A DNA stretch of 64,000 nucleotides from SSC4 sp964642445 (GTDB lineage: Bacteria > Chloroflexota > Anaerolineae > SSC4 > Amarolineaceae). Under the pieces are notes generated by a model, which was not told the origin of the DNA, searched no databases, and saw only the letters and a list, made by a program, of their open reading frames with translations. Every line of letters begins with the position of its first letter. Within the stretch, counting starts at the first letter, position 1. A program made the position numbers and the translations under genes. Shown piece by piece: positions 39,567 to 49,169 of the stretch. The stretch is taken from positions 5,001 to 69,000 of the forward strand of contig CAZXQZ010000001.1 of the NCBI GenBank assembly GCA_964642445.1, written 5' to 3'.

Positions 39567-41456
39567 TTAGTCGTGCGTAAAGCTCGGGATCGAGTTCAGG
39601 TGACCCACGCGGTGCGGGGCGTACCGGGGGTATGCCCGGCTCTCCCAGGCGTTCGAGAACGAATCGGTCACACCGTCCAGGGTCACGAAGACCTTGTCAT
39701 CCTGGTCGTAGAAGAGATCCCAGACGGCGTCGAACATGCCGGCGGCACGATCATCACCGCCGCAGGCTGCGACGTAGGCATCGGCCCCGAACCCGCTCAC
39801 CGACCCGAAGGAGATGTCGAACGGATCCATGAGGTCGATCAAGACACCACCGACACGCCCTTCGACACGCCCACCGTCGTCCCAGTTGGCCGTGGTGCAG
39901 GTCGGCGTTTCCAGGTTGAGCGAGGCACCGCTCGGCCAGGTGTAGACCGGGTTGCCGTCAGCGGCGGCGACGATGGCGTAGGTCCAGCCTTCACTCAGCG
40001 CGCAGCCCTTACCGCTGACACCGTTGATGAAGTGGGGCGAGGGGCAGTCGCTGATCGGCCAACCGGTGTAGATGTCGTCCATGTAGCTGTGGTTGGCCTC
40101 GTGCACCACGGTGTCACGGGAAGCGGCGTCGGCGTCCTTCAGGTGCACCTTGCCGTCACTAAAGCGGTAGTAGGTGCCATCGTTGCCGCCGGTCTGCCAC
40201 AGGACCCAGACTTCACCGGGGCTGCCGCCCATACCTTCCAGCACGGCATGTTCCCGCACGAAGCGCAGCGAGCGATACAGGTCGTTGAAGATGCGCACCG
40301 AGCGATCGTTGCCGGCACCACCACCGCACCACCACAGGCCGTAGTTGACGTTAGCGGCGACGTTGTTGGTCGTGTTGGTCTGGCAGTTGTAGATCGCGTT
40401 GCCGTACGTCGTCACACGGTAGCGGCTCGACCGGTACAGCAGAACCCGGAAGTAGACGTCGATGGTGCCACCTTCGTCGCTATCCGCGTTGTTCACGGTG
40501 AAGGTGCGGCAGCCGTCGTTGTAGTTGGTGAAACCAGTGGCCAGCAGATCGTCAGGGCCGTTATCGTTGTCCCACAGTTCGAGGCGGGCATCGCGCAGGC
40601 GGGGCTGGCTGCCGTCACGATCGCTGCCCAGGCGCCAGCAGATCGAGATGTTGACGTTGGCATTGGGGGTGGCCACATTGTCTTCCAGGGCATCTTTACC
40701 CGGCCCAGGGCGGTCAGGCAGCGGCTGATCGGCCAGCGGGCCAGCCTCTTCGGCCGGCTCGTCGACGATCGCCGGGGCCTCTGCGTCCATGGCTTCCATG
40801 GACTCAACCATCGCTTCGCTCACTTCGGGTGCCACCGCTTCGGCCTGGCCGGCGGCCAGTTCGAGCTGGTTACCCGAAGCAAAACCTTCCATGCTCTCGG
40901 TCTTGCCCACGGTCACGAAGAGGGTGTCCATGTCGCCATAGATCATGTCTTCGCTGATGGTGCTCAAGGCACGACCGGTGATGGCATACTCGCCCGGCTC
41001 CTTAAAAACCACCTGCGTCGTCAGCTCGCGGGTCTCACCCTCGGCCATGTCCATGGTGGCTTCGGTGAGCCCTTCCAGCATCTCGGCCCCCGCTGGCAGC
41101 TCGATTTTGCTCTGCGTGGCGGCGGCGGCGCGGTAGGCGTGGACCTGCAATGATACGGTGAACGGTTTACCCAGTTGCGGCAACTCACTGGCCTGCAAAC
41201 GCACGGCAAGCGGTGTCGAGCCCGGGGTCAGGATGTCCGCAGGGGTTTCGCGTATGACACCAAAGCTGGCATCGTCCTTGCCATAGGGCACGTCGGCCCG
41301 GATTTCGCGGACGGCCTGGTTGGCGCGGCCCGCATTGGCATTGTTACCGGCGTCGCCACTCACCTGGGCGAAGGCCGGTCCGACTGCACTGGTCGCAATG
41401 GATGCCAGCAGTGCCGCCGAGACCAACAAACGTGTAACAACCTGTCGTCGTAACAT
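39567..41456 (-). CDS. Secreted zinc-metalloprotease-like protein
   Basis: The 629 residues start with a signal peptide ending near VGPAFA. A DUF11-like domain shared with the neighbouring lipoprotein (about 75-190) and an acidic Pro/Glu-rich linker follow. The C-terminal half has VVHEANHSYMDDIY (HExxH, H452 to H456) followed by GCALSEGWTYAIVAAADGNP, a likely downstream Glu ligand as in gluzincins. NISICWRLGSDRDGSQP and NNADSDEGGTIDVYF form a beta region before it. It would act outside the cell, on proteins of unknown identity. GAGGAG precedes the ATG. Confidence 0.72.
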   Translation of the reverse strand: MLRRQVVTRLLVSAALLASIATSAVGPAFAQVSGDAGNNANAGRANQAVREIRADVPYGKDDASFGVIRETPADILTPGSTPLAVRLQASELPQLGKPFTVSLQVHAYRAAAATQSKIELPAGAEMLEGLTEATMDMAEGETRELTTQVVFKEPGEYAITGRALSTISEDMIYGDMDTLFVTVGKTESMEGFASGNQLELAAGQAEAVAPEVSEAMVESMEAMDAEAPAIVDEPAEEAGPLADQPLPDRPGPGKDALEDNVATPNANVNISICWRLGSDRDGSQPRLRDARLELWDNDNGPDDLLATGFTNYNDGCRTFTVNNADSDEGGTIDVYFRVLLYRSSRYRVTTYGNAIYNCQTNTTNNVAANVNYGLWWCGGGAGNDRSVRIFNDLYRSLRFVREHAVLEGMGGSPGEVWVLWQTGGNDGTYYRFSDGKVHLKDADAASRDTVVHEANHSYMDDIYTGWPISDCPSPHFINGVSGKGCALSEGWTYAIVAAADGNPVYTWPSGASLNLETPTCTTANWDDGGRVEGRVGGVLIDLMDPFDISFGSVSGFGADAYVAACGGDDRAAGMFDAVWDLFYDQDDKVFVTLDGVTDSFSNAWESRAYPRYAPHRVGHLNSIPSFTHD

Positions 41457-41633
41457 TGGTGTTCTCCTCTGAATCAGCGAACCTGGAATACATTTGAAAC
41501 GCGATGCTTTGTGTTTACCCCGGGGGGGTGTGTTGGGTGCGCTTCTGTGATACTAAACGCATCGGCAAACGTTTTTCCGGTGTGCCTGCGACAAATGTCG
41601 ATCAGGAATTTGGGATAACCAGACCGCCAACGA

Positions 41634-44600
41634 TCAACGCCAACCGCGCCGTTTGTTCCACCGGCGAAGGGCCAGACCCAACCCCGCGCCCAGCGCCGCA
41701 ATCGTCAGCCATCCAGCCCACGGCAGTACCGTGTGGTCGGCTGTGATCCTCAAACCGCTCAAACCTACCGCAGTGGGCGGCTCAACCGTGACGGTAGCGC
41801 TTGCCACGGCGGAAGCCAAACCCGGCGGATCGGCATGCGTCGCCGTCCAGGTTGCGGTGTTGACTGTCGTTTCGGTGATGTTCGCCGTCGCCGTGACGAA
41901 GGTGCTGGCGCCGGGCAACAGCTCGTACGCGAAGTTGTTGAGAATGCCCCCCAGCTGTGTGTCAACCAGGCTGTGCGTTGACAGCGTGATGTTGCCGGTG
42001 TTTTGTACGGTGAAACAGTAGGTGACGTCGACCCCGCCGGGCGGCACGATGATACTGCTCGTCGTGGCGCACGTCAGCGGGCTCAGACCCACCGTCTTGG
42101 TCAGAACCACGCTGAACTGCGGATTGCACACCGGATTCGTGGGGTCGCTCGGCGGCACGGTGATCGTGACGGGCGGTGCGCTGGCGGAGTTTTCCAACGG
42201 TACCCAGGCCTCCGGCACGATCGAGGCCGTCACCGTGTTTTGCAGCGTCGCCGTGATCGGGGCACAGCGGTCGGGAACGATCGCCACGTCGCACGTGACT
42301 GTCTGACTACCCGCAAGCCCCGCCCCCAGGTTGGCGGGTGCAGGCGTCGAGCAGCTCACGAGGCCAGGCATGATACTGGGTGTGTCGGTGAAGGTGAGCG
42401 CCGCGGCGATGATGTTGGTGTTGGTATAACCCACCGTGTAGCCGACCTGGCCCACACCCCCTGGCAGCGTGACACTGGTCGGTCCATCAACCGATTTGCT
42501 CAGCAGCATCGCCAGCGGCAGCAGATGGTTGGTGAAGGTACATTCGACCGTCTCGTTGGGTTCGAGCTGGATCGTGGCCGTGCGTGTGCCCACGTCGGGT
42601 GTGCTGGGCACGGTGCTGCCACTGTCATCACAGACCAAAGCAATCAGGAGCGCGCCCGCTGCCGGGTTATCCTCGGTCACGGTGTAGGTTCCGGGTGTCA
42701 CCGTGAGCATCTCTTCGGTCTGGCCATCGTCGAGCGTGAAGCTGGTGTGGCCTGGAATGTTGGAAGTGAAAGCAAAGCCCGTGCCGCCCGCCGGCGCTGT
42801 AACCTTGTGGATGCGGATAATCCCCGCCTGGAGCGGCGTACAGGTTGGATCATCGGCCGTACCGGTGGCCGGGTCATCGGTCAGCACCGTGGCGAAGTTG
42901 TTGCCGGACACCGAGCCCTGGTTGCACACCTGGCTGGCGATGGGCGGCGGTGCATCGATGACCACGTCGAATACGATGGTAATCCGTTTGCCGGCGGGCA
43001 GGGTGAACGGGCCGACCTGGGCGTCCAGCACTGCGGGTGCCATCGCAGGGCGAGCGGCCGTGGCGGGATCAAACAATCCAATCTCACTGGTCGCAGCAGC
43101 CGGTTGTGACGGGCGCGCCTTCTGGCCCTGCGCAGCCGGCTCCTGGCTGAGTCGCAGCCGAGCCGGTGAACCCGCCGCACCCGGCGGAGCCAGAAGCACG
43201 GTGGCACAGGTTCCAGCACTGGCGGTGCCATCCAGGAAAGCGGAGTTGGTGGGCGTATTGCCGTTGTTGTTCCAGGTGATGTCGATATCGCCTGTCCAAC
43301 CCTGGAGTTGAGCGATCCCAGCAGGATCGCCGGTGCCAGCCACCGGGTTACCGACGTAGAAGGCATCGCCATAGAACGGCGCCCCAGTTGCCGTGTTGTT
43401 GACGACGTTGCCGCACAGGGTGTTGCCGTAGTTGATGTAGAACTGGATGTTGGCATCGGCGGTGTTGGTGACGTCGACCTGGTTGTTGTTGACGGTGGCC
43501 TGGATGTTGGCCAGACCGGTAGCTCCCAGTACCCCGCGTCGTGCCCGGATATCGATCCCGGCCAGGCCAGTGCCAGCAATGGCATTGATGTCATTGTTGG
43601 CGATATTGATCGTGATCGTCGGATTGGCGTTGGTCGTTACTTCGCCAATCACGCGGATACCGGCACCGACCGTCGAGCCGTTGAGTGTGTTGCCACTCAT
43701 GGTTCCCACGGCGCCGCCACCGCCCGAGACAAACAGGTTGATATTGTGGCTGCGCATCGAGTTGAAGGTCGAGTTGGTCACACCGAAGTTCAGATCGGCC
43801 GTGTCGCGTGCGGCCAGATCGACGCCAAAATTGCCGACCTGGTTCGCGATACCGGTAATGGTGTTGTTGTTGCCCAGGTTGGCGGTCACGGTGCTTATAT
43901 CCTCGGCATGGGCCTTCAGCTGGACACCGTGGTTCTGTGAAAACGTGCTGTTCTGCACGGTCAGGTTGATCGTGGCATTCTGGCCGCCGGCACTGCCGCC
44001 AATCACGTGGAAGCCGTCTTCCAACACGGCGTTGTTGAACGTCGAGCTATTGACCGTAATCGTGGTACTGCCGCGGTTGTTTTCGACCAGCACGTTGCGC
44101 GACCGCGACCCGCTGATATTCACCGTGGTCCACGGGTTGGTGCCCAACAGGTTGATGATGTGCAGACCGTTTTCTTTGTTTTCGTTGCCGATGTTGCTGC
44201 CTGTGATCGTCGTCAGGCTCAATCCAGTGACGTTGTTGCCGTTGATGCCGTGCTGCACGCTGCCGTTGATGACCAGGTTGTTCAGCACGACGTTGGTCGC
44301 ATCGACCAGGTAGACCGGCGCGTTGCAGCCCAGGTTGGTGCCAGCCGGTTCGTCGGTACAGGTTGGTGTGTTGGGCGCGACGTCCTGCACCAACGTCGCG
44401 TTGGTCAGGTTCATATTCTTCAGGGTGACATTCTGGGCGTTGGTAACTTCGACGCCGCGTTTGTTGATGTTCTGCAGGGTGCCACCGCTGCCCGCTGTCG
44501 TGCCGCTGCCGCTCACGGTGAAGCTGCCGGTGCCGGTATTGTTCAGCACGATGCCCTTGTCACCGCCGTTGGCCGATACGCTCAACCAGGTGACGCCGCT

Positions 44601-46031
44601 GGCGCCGATGGTGGTGTTGCTGATCTCGATGGCCACGCTGTTGGTGGTGCTGGCCGTATTGGCCGCGCCCGTCACGTTAAGGGTTCCGGCGCTGCTGGCC
44701 AGCAGACCCCGCTGCCCGCTGGTGGAAAGCGTCAGGCCATTGAACGTGAAGGTGGTGCCGCTGCTGTTCAGCAGACGAATGGCATCGTTGGCCGGCCCGC
44801 TAATTGCTGTCGCACCGGTGGTGAAACTGCCGGTGACGTTTTGCACATCGATGCCACGGCGCCCGCCGGTCGTGCCGCTCGACGCCAGGCTATCGAACGC
44901 GACGGCCAGGGTGCCGGTATTCAGATCGACGATCTGGCCGCTGCCGTTGATCGTCACGGTGGCCACCGTCAAAGTCCCGAAGCTGCTGCCCTTGATGCCG
45001 GCCCCGGCCGTATTGCCGATCGTCAGCCCCTTGACTGAATTGCCGGTGCCAAGGGTGATGCTGTCGCCGGCGCCGTTCACCAAGAAGGGGTTGCTGGTAG
45101 CCGTGGGCAACGACGGGCTGTGCGGTGGCACGGTGAGGCCGGCCGCAGTCACCAGGTCGACACCCTGACCGATCAGCTGCTGGTTGGCCAACAGGGTGAT
45201 GCCGCTGTCGTAGTTAGTACTGCTGCCGTCGCCACGGTAGATGAAAATCACATCGCCGGCCTGGTCCGCCGCCAGCGCTGTATAATTGGCGATGCTGTCG
45301 AAGGGTGTGGCGAGCGTGCCACTCCCCGGACCGGCTGCCGTGTTGTTGATGAACCAGATCACCGGGCCCACCTGGATGGTTACCTGGCCCGTGCTGTTGG
45401 GGGTGAGGGGGTCGTTGTCGGTCAGCGTGTAGCTGAAGCTGTCGCTGCCGCGGAAGCCGGGCGCCGGTGTATAGGTGAAGCTGCCATTCGCCGCGACGCT
45501 GACCGTGCCGCCGTTGGTGCTGGTAGGACTGAATGAGGTTACGGCCAGGCTGACCACGTTGTCGGGGTCTATGTCGTTGGCCAGCACACCGCTGCCCGCC
45601 GGCACCGAGATCCCCACGTTGCCCAGGGAAGCATACGCGTCGTCGAACGCCACCGGTGCGGTGTGCAGGGTGCCCGAGAGGGTTGTATTGGGGTCCGGCG
45701 TATCGCTGAAGATCACCCCGCTGGCATCGGTGTCGCCGCTGTTGGTGATGACCACCGTGTAACGAATCGTGTCGCCGGGTGTGGGGCCACCGCTGTTGTC
45801 GGCGTCATTCTGAAGGAGATCGGTTTTGGTGGCGTCGAGGGTCACGACGGCTGGCGCAGCGCCGGTGACGGTGGGTTGGGCCGCCGATTCGGCACTACCA
45901 TTGGCTATGAGCTCGTGTGGGCTCGCAGACACGGATGGTAACGGTGCTGGAGACAGCATGAACAGCAGCATCACAACGAGCAGGCCACGCAGGCAGCCGG
46001 CGAAAGGACGCTGAATGAGGGATCGAGTCAT
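41634..46031 (-). CDS. Giant secreted or anchored surface protein (beta helix, cadherin-like and DUF11 modules)
   Basis: The 1465-residue protein has a signal peptide near the N-terminus (LRGLLVVMLLFMLSPAPLPS), a DUF11-like domain, and a cadherin-like module (GSGVLANDIDPDNVVSLAVT, SFTYTPAPGFRGSDSFSYTL). About 600 residues with Asn/Thr-rich beta-helix repeats (NTAGAGIKGSSFGTLTVATV, NGSVQHGINGNNVTGLSLTT) follow, then DUF11 and prealbumin-like modules (TFTDTPSIMPGLVSCSTP, TPGTYTVTEDNPAAG). A C-terminal membrane span (AGWLTIAALGAGLGLALRRW) with a basic end anchors it. AAGGAG precedes the ATG at 46031. A role in adhesion or sheath formation is likely but not shown. Confidence 0.85.
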   Translation of the reverse strand: MTRSLIQRPFAGCLRGLLVVMLLFMLSPAPLPSVSASPHELIANGSAESAAQPTVTGAAPAVVTLDATKTDLLQNDADNSGGPTPGDTIRYTVVITNSGDTDASGVIFSDTPDPNTTLSGTLHTAPVAFDDAYASLGNVGISVPAGSGVLANDIDPDNVVSLAVTSFSPTSTNGGTVSVAANGSFTYTPAPGFRGSDSFSYTLTDNDPLTPNSTGQVTIQVGPVIWFINNTAAGPGSGTLATPFDSIANYTALAADQAGDVIFIYRGDGSSTNYDSGITLLANQQLIGQGVDLVTAAGLTVPPHSPSLPTATSNPFLVNGAGDSITLGTGNSVKGLTIGNTAGAGIKGSSFGTLTVATVTINGSGQIVDLNTGTLAVAFDSLASSGTTGGRRGIDVQNVTGSFTTGATAISGPANDAIRLLNSSGTTFTFNGLTLSTSGQRGLLASSAGTLNVTGAANTASTTNSVAIEISNTTIGASGVTWLSVSANGGDKGIVLNNTGTGSFTVSGSGTTAGSGGTLQNINKRGVEVTNAQNVTLKNMNLTNATLVQDVAPNTPTCTDEPAGTNLGCNAPVYLVDATNVVLNNLVINGSVQHGINGNNVTGLSLTTITGSNIGNENKENGLHIINLLGTNPWTTVNISGSRSRNVLVENNRGSTTITVNSSTFNNAVLEDGFHVIGGSAGGQNATINLTVQNSTFSQNHGVQLKAHAEDISTVTANLGNNNTITGIANQVGNFGVDLAARDTADLNFGVTNSTFNSMRSHNINLFVSGGGGAVGTMSGNTLNGSTVGAGIRVIGEVTTNANPTITINIANNDINAIAGTGLAGIDIRARRGVLGATGLANIQATVNNNQVDVTNTADANIQFYINYGNTLCGNVVNNTATGAPFYGDAFYVGNPVAGTGDPAGIAQLQGWTGDIDITWNNNGNTPTNSAFLDGTASAGTCATVLLAPPGAAGSPARLRLSQEPAAQGQKARPSQPAAATSEIGLFDPATAARPAMAPAVLDAQVGPFTLPAGKRITIVFDVVIDAPPPIASQVCNQGSVSGNNFATVLTDDPATGTADDPTCTPLQAGIIRIHKVTAPAGGTGFAFTSNIPGHTSFTLDDGQTEEMLTVTPGTYTVTEDNPAAGALLIALVCDDSGSTVPSTPDVGTRTATIQLEPNETVECTFTNHLLPLAMLLSKSVDGPTSVTLPGGVGQVGYTVGYTNTNIIAAALTFTDTPSIMPGLVSCSTPAPANLGAGLAGSQTVTCDVAIVPDRCAPITATLQNTVTASIVPEAWVPLENSASAPPVTITVPPSDPTNPVCNPQFSVVLTKTVGLSPLTCATTSSIIVPPGGVDVTYCFTVQNTGNITLSTHSLVDTQLGGILNNFAYELLPGASTFVTATANITETTVNTATWTATHADPPGLASAVASATVTVEPPTAVGLSGLRITADHTVLPWAGWLTIAALGAGLGLALRRWNKRRGWR

Positions 46032-46047
46032 GGTGTAGCTCCTTATC

Positions 46048-46347
46048 TTACGAAAAAATGGCTTCGTAGCGCATGCCATCGGGGGCCGGCCCCAACGGCA
46101 CCAGAAAAAGCTCCAGCCAGCCCATCTCGGCATGGTGCAGGGTGTGGATACCTTGAGGTAGATAGGCGTCCGTACGGTCGTGCCGAAAAATCAGTGAAAA
46201 CGGTTGGCGTCGCTTGTCGGACGGCGCCGCACCCCATGCGGTAACCTCCACCAGCTCCAAATCGAGCGTATCACCGCCGGCCAACAAGACCGAAAAATGC
46301 TGGTGCAGGTGTCCGGTGAAATCCGATTTTTGCAGTGTCTCGAGCAC
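46048..46347 (-). CDS. DUF6916-like small protein
   Basis: The 99-residue protein has the pattern FTGHLHQHFSVLLAGGDTLD, LVEVTAWGAA, RQPFSLIFRHDRTDAYLPQG, IHTLHHAEMGWLELFLVPLG, RYEAIF, which I recognise as DUF6916. Members are often next to tail-collar (Mdp) genes, as here; function is unknown. The start is a GTG at 46347 with AAGGAG ten bases before it. It follows the acetyltransferase gene by 3 bp. Confidence 0.68.
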   Translation of the reverse strand: MLETLQKSDFTGHLHQHFSVLLAGGDTLDLELVEVTAWGAAPSDKRRQPFSLIFRHDRTDAYLPQGIHTLHHAEMGWLELFLVPLGPAPDGMRYEAIFS

Positions 46348-46350
46348 GTT

Positions 46351-46845
46351 CTACGTTCTCCTTATCGTGAGCGGTTGTGGCACCCACTCCATCAGATAAT
46401 ACACGCCCTGATCCTCGATGACATGGAACTGCAAGCGGCGGTAGAGATGCAGGGCGGGGTTATTTTTCTCTACGTGAATGCGCACTGGCAGCCCAACCGC
46501 CTGACCACGTGCCAGGAGGCTTTGCAGCAGCTGCGTGCCGATCCCCTGGCTGCGGAATGCCTCCAGCAGGGCAATGTCGATGATACGGATTTCGTCGGGT
46601 CGTTCCTCGACGTACAAACGCCCCACCGGTTCACCATGCCATTCGATCAGGTCGAAGTGCGCCTGCGTGAACTGCTCGTGGTAATACCGGTGCTGAAGCT
46701 GGAACTGCATTCGCAGAAACGCCGCTTTTTGGTCATCATCCCAGGGTACGAGCGCCATTTCGTCGGCGCGACTGCTGGCATACACCCGGTACAGAAACTC
46801 CAGGTCCTGGTCAGTGGCGGGGCGTAGCTGAATATCATGGGTCAT
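46351..46845 (-). CDS. GNAT-family N-acetyltransferase
   Basis: The 164 residues have the GNAT fold: IQLRPATDQDLEFLYRVYAS, then GEPVGRLYVEERPDEIRIID, IALLEAFRSQGIGTQLLQSL with the acetyl-CoA loop QGIGT, and VEKNNPALHLYRRLQFHVIE. Substrate is unknown. The ATG at 46845 gives the usual N-terminus; earlier starts add a non-conserved leader. It lies in a leftward cluster with the DUF6916-like and methyltransferase genes and three tail-collar genes, and an acyl transfer to those proteins is possible but speculative. Confidence 0.88.
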   Translation of the reverse strand: MTHDIQLRPATDQDLEFLYRVYASSRADEMALVPWDDDQKAAFLRMQFQLQHRYYHEQFTQAHFDLIEWHGEPVGRLYVEERPDEIRIIDIALLEAFRSQGIGTQLLQSLLARGQAVGLPVRIHVEKNNPALHLYRRLQFHVIEDQGVYYLMEWVPQPLTIRRT

Positions 46846-46865
46846 GAAAATGGATCGTCCTTGGG

Positions 46866-47927
46866 TCAGGCCCAGCTGGCTGGTTGCACCTGGTAACAAA
46901 AGCCCGGTTTGGGGCCAAACGTGTAGGCAAACGTGATCTCTGAACCGCTGGCAATCCCATTTAGCTCTGGGAGGATCACCGGGTGCGACACCTCGGATTG
47001 GTAGTCGGCGACAGTGAACGGTGGATAGACCTCCACGCGGGTCAACAGCATGAATTGCTCGATCCCCGGCGGCCGCGGGGGTACGTGGATCGTCACAGCG
47101 GGCAGCGTGTCACCGGGTGCCGATCGATACGCCTGCCCACTCTCCGCAGGCAGTGCCAGCAGTTGTCCCAGGTGCACGCGTGTATGCGCCAGGTCGCTGT
47201 GGTCGACCGGGAACCCGTCCGGATCGCGCCGGATCAACGTGCCGAAATCCTCGCGTGCCCGGCTGGTCAGGCAGGCATCGATCGTGATGCGCCCAGGCAC
47301 GAGCAGGCCGCCTGGTGCCAGGTGGGGCAAAAAGCGCAGGGTCAATGCGACCTGCGGTTCCCTGGCCAGTGCGCCCTGCATCACCTCCAGGACCAGCATG
47401 TGGTACTGCTGCCCTGCCGGCGGCTGGTACGTCATGGCGTCGGCCTGGATGACATCGTGGACGTAGTCCGCAATGTCGAGCGCCTGCACGAGCTGGCGGA
47501 CCGCAGCCACGGCGGGCCTATGGACATCGATCAGCGTTACCTGGAACTCGGCCGGACTGAAGCGGGTGGTCAGCGGCAGGATCAACGTGGCATACGGTCC
47601 GCATCCCGGATACAGGATGTGCAGCCGCTGGCCGGGAAAGCGCTGGCGGGCTGCCTGCATGGCTGCATACACACCGCGCAAAAACTGCTGGCTACGATAC
47701 ACTTCAACCAGGCAGCGGGCGGCCAGGTAGGGAGATACCGCATACCCTTGAGCGAGCCACGATTCTTCCTCGAACCGCGGTTCGGTGGTATCGCCGCGGA
47801 TACCGGTGATGGCGGCAAACACCGCGTGCATGTCCCTGATCGCATCTCGGACAACAGACCGGCTGCTTTGGGGATCGAGCAGACGATCTGTGGCTGTGCG
47901 CAGCAGAGGATACCAGATCGATGGCAT
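46866..47927 (-). CDS. SAM-dependent methyltransferase-like protein
   Basis: The 353-residue protein has an N-terminal helical part, then motif I LHILYPGCGPYATLILPL, motif II TLIDVHRPAVAAVRQLV, VIQADAMTYQPPAGQQYHML and LRFLPHLAPGGLLVPGRITI, typical of a class I fold. The remaining 130 residues form a beta-rich C-terminal part (PAVTIHVPPRPPGIEQFMLL), as in some protein-arginine-type enzymes. Substrate is unknown. The start follows a palindromic element (47941-48109) by 14 bp, and no good ribosome-binding site is visible. Confidence 0.75.
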   Translation of the reverse strand: MPSIWYPLLRTATDRLLDPQSSRSVVRDAIRDMHAVFAAITGIRGDTTEPRFEEESWLAQGYAVSPYLAARCLVEVYRSQQFLRGVYAAMQAARQRFPGQRLHILYPGCGPYATLILPLTTRFSPAEFQVTLIDVHRPAVAAVRQLVQALDIADYVHDVIQADAMTYQPPAGQQYHMLVLEVMQGALAREPQVALTLRFLPHLAPGGLLVPGRITIDACLTSRAREDFGTLIRRDPDGFPVDHSDLAHTRVHLGQLLALPAESGQAYRSAPGDTLPAVTIHVPPRPPGIEQFMLLTRVEVYPPFTVADYQSEVSHPVILPELNGIASGSEITFAYTFGPKPGFCYQVQPASWA

Positions 47928-47940
47928 GGGACGATCTAGA

Positions 47941-48109
47941 CTAAGGGCTCATAAAAGAATAACTGCCCGTGCTCTATTGATCGAATTTGGCGGTAGTGGT
48001 TGCACAGTTGCCATCTTTCCAAAAAGATGGCAACTGTGCAACCACTACCGCTTTTGGAGCGACGAATTCCAGCCATAATGCAGGAAGTTATTCTTTTACA
48101 AGCCCTAAG
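47941..48109. mobile_element. MITE-like palindromic element
   Basis: The ends form an inverted repeat, 47941-47963 against 48087-48109, matching at 20 of 23 positions (read ctaagggc...gaataac). Inside is a perfect 27-bp inverted repeat, 47991-48017 with 48024-48050, loop tccaaa. The right end supplies the stop codon of the tail-collar gene (TAG at 48105-48107). There is no transposase. Target-site duplications are not clear. Confidence 0.55.
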
Positions 48110-48629
48110 AACGCGGCGGGTAAATGCCTTGCAGCGCGATGATGAATGTGAGCGCCAGGTAGGGCTGCATGTTGTTATGCGGTTGGTTACCGCCCACGGA
48201 TTGCACCATTTCGGGGGCCATCGTGACCAGGCCGCTCGTCGACGTGGTCTGATAGGCGTTCTCACCGACTGAGCGATTCAGTACATTGCCGTCGGGTGAA
48301 CCCACACCGGCGCGCGCGTTGGTGCCGAGCAGGGTGTGGTTGTGGCTGGGCATTTCGGACGACAGCAGGGTGACATTATTGACACCCCCTTCTTCGCCGA
48401 TAGCGTGCGGACTGAGACCAGGCCCGCTGCCGGCGTGCATCGGTGCTCGCCCCTGCAGGTTGGGCAAGGCGAACGTTGACTTACCATCACCCCCGTATGT
48501 GGTGCCAAGCAGCGAGAACAAGGCGGTGTTTTGGGATATCGCCAGCAGCTGTCCGTTGCACAAAGCCCACCCGCGCGGCGCAAAATTGCCGGCAAACATG
48601 CGAATTTCAGCGACATATGGATCGGACAT
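48105..48629 (-). CDS. Phage tail-collar/Mdp-type protein 1
   Basis: The 174-residue protein shows the collar family order: YVAEIRMFAGNFAPRGWALC, NGQLLAISQNTALFSLLGTT, YGGDGKSTFALPNLQGRAPM, LSSEMPSHNHTLLGTNARAG, QPHNNMQPYLALTFIIALQG, ending YPPRS. Collar/Mdp proteins occur as tandem sets, found in phage tails and in microcystin-dependent-protein loci; function in bacteria is unclear. AGGAG precedes the ATG. Its 3' end lies in a palindromic element. Confidence 0.9.
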   Translation of the reverse strand: MSDPYVAEIRMFAGNFAPRGWALCNGQLLAISQNTALFSLLGTTYGGDGKSTFALPNLQGRAPMHAGSGPGLSPHAIGEEGGVNNVTLLSSEMPSHNHTLLGTNARAGVGSPDGNVLNRSVGENAYQTTSTSGLVTMAPEMVQSVGGNQPHNNMQPYLALTFIIALQGIYPPRS

Positions 48630-48638
48630 GATAGGCTC

Positions 48639-49157
48639 CTAGCTCGGTGATGGGAAAATGCCGTACAGCGATAGGATGAAGCTGATGCACAGGTAGGGCA
48701 TCATGTTCTCGTGAGGCTGCGAGCCACCGGCACTGCCCAGGGCTGTGGCCGCCAGCGCATCGGTGGGATCGGCGGTTGTGTAGAGGTCGATTGACGTGGA
48801 GGTGGCGGGAACGTTGCCAGCCGGACTGCTCGCGGTGGCCGTCGCCGATGATGCAACGAGCGCGTGGCTGTGTATTGGGAGTTGGCTCGTCGTAATGGTC
48901 ACCGATTCGACGCCCCCCATCTCTCCCAGGATGCGTGATGACAGGCCGGGACCCTGGCCCATATGCACGGGGAGACGTCCGCGCAGGTCTGGCAGGGCAA
49001 ACGTGGTTTGTCCATCGCCCCCGTACGTTGTCCCAATGAGTTGAAACAGGGTTTCGTTCTCGCTGATGCTCAGCAGCTGGCCGTCGCAAAAGGCCCATCC
49101 GGCGGGGGCAAAATTGCCCCCGAACATTCTGATTTCACCCACATACGGTGTACCCAT
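48639..49157 (-). CDS. Phage tail-collar/Mdp-type protein 2
   Basis: The 172-residue collar protein has YVGEIRMFGGNFAPAGWAFC, NGQTT-like region YGGDGQTTFALPDLRGRLPV, HMGQGPGLSSRILGEMGGVE, LPIHSHALVASSATATASSP and SQPHENMMPYLCISFILSLY. It differs from its neighbours mostly in the variable middle (about 105-145). GGAGGAG precedes the ATG. It lies 9 bp after the third copy's... downstream neighbour order 3-2-1, all leftward and probably one operon. Confidence 0.9.
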   Translation of the reverse strand: MGTPYVGEIRMFGGNFAPAGWAFCDGQLLSISENETLFQLIGTTYGGDGQTTFALPDLRGRLPVHMGQGPGLSSRILGEMGGVESVTITTSQLPIHSHALVASSATATASSPAGNVPATSTSIDLYTTADPTDALAATALGSAGGSQPHENMMPYLCISFILSLYGIFPSPS

Positions 49158-49169
49158 GGTGGCTCCTCC

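Noticed and set aside
39540..41153. Plus-strand open frame across the metalloprotease gene
   Set aside because: The minus frame has a signal peptide, HExxH motif and Shine-Dalgarno sequence; the plus frame has none of these.
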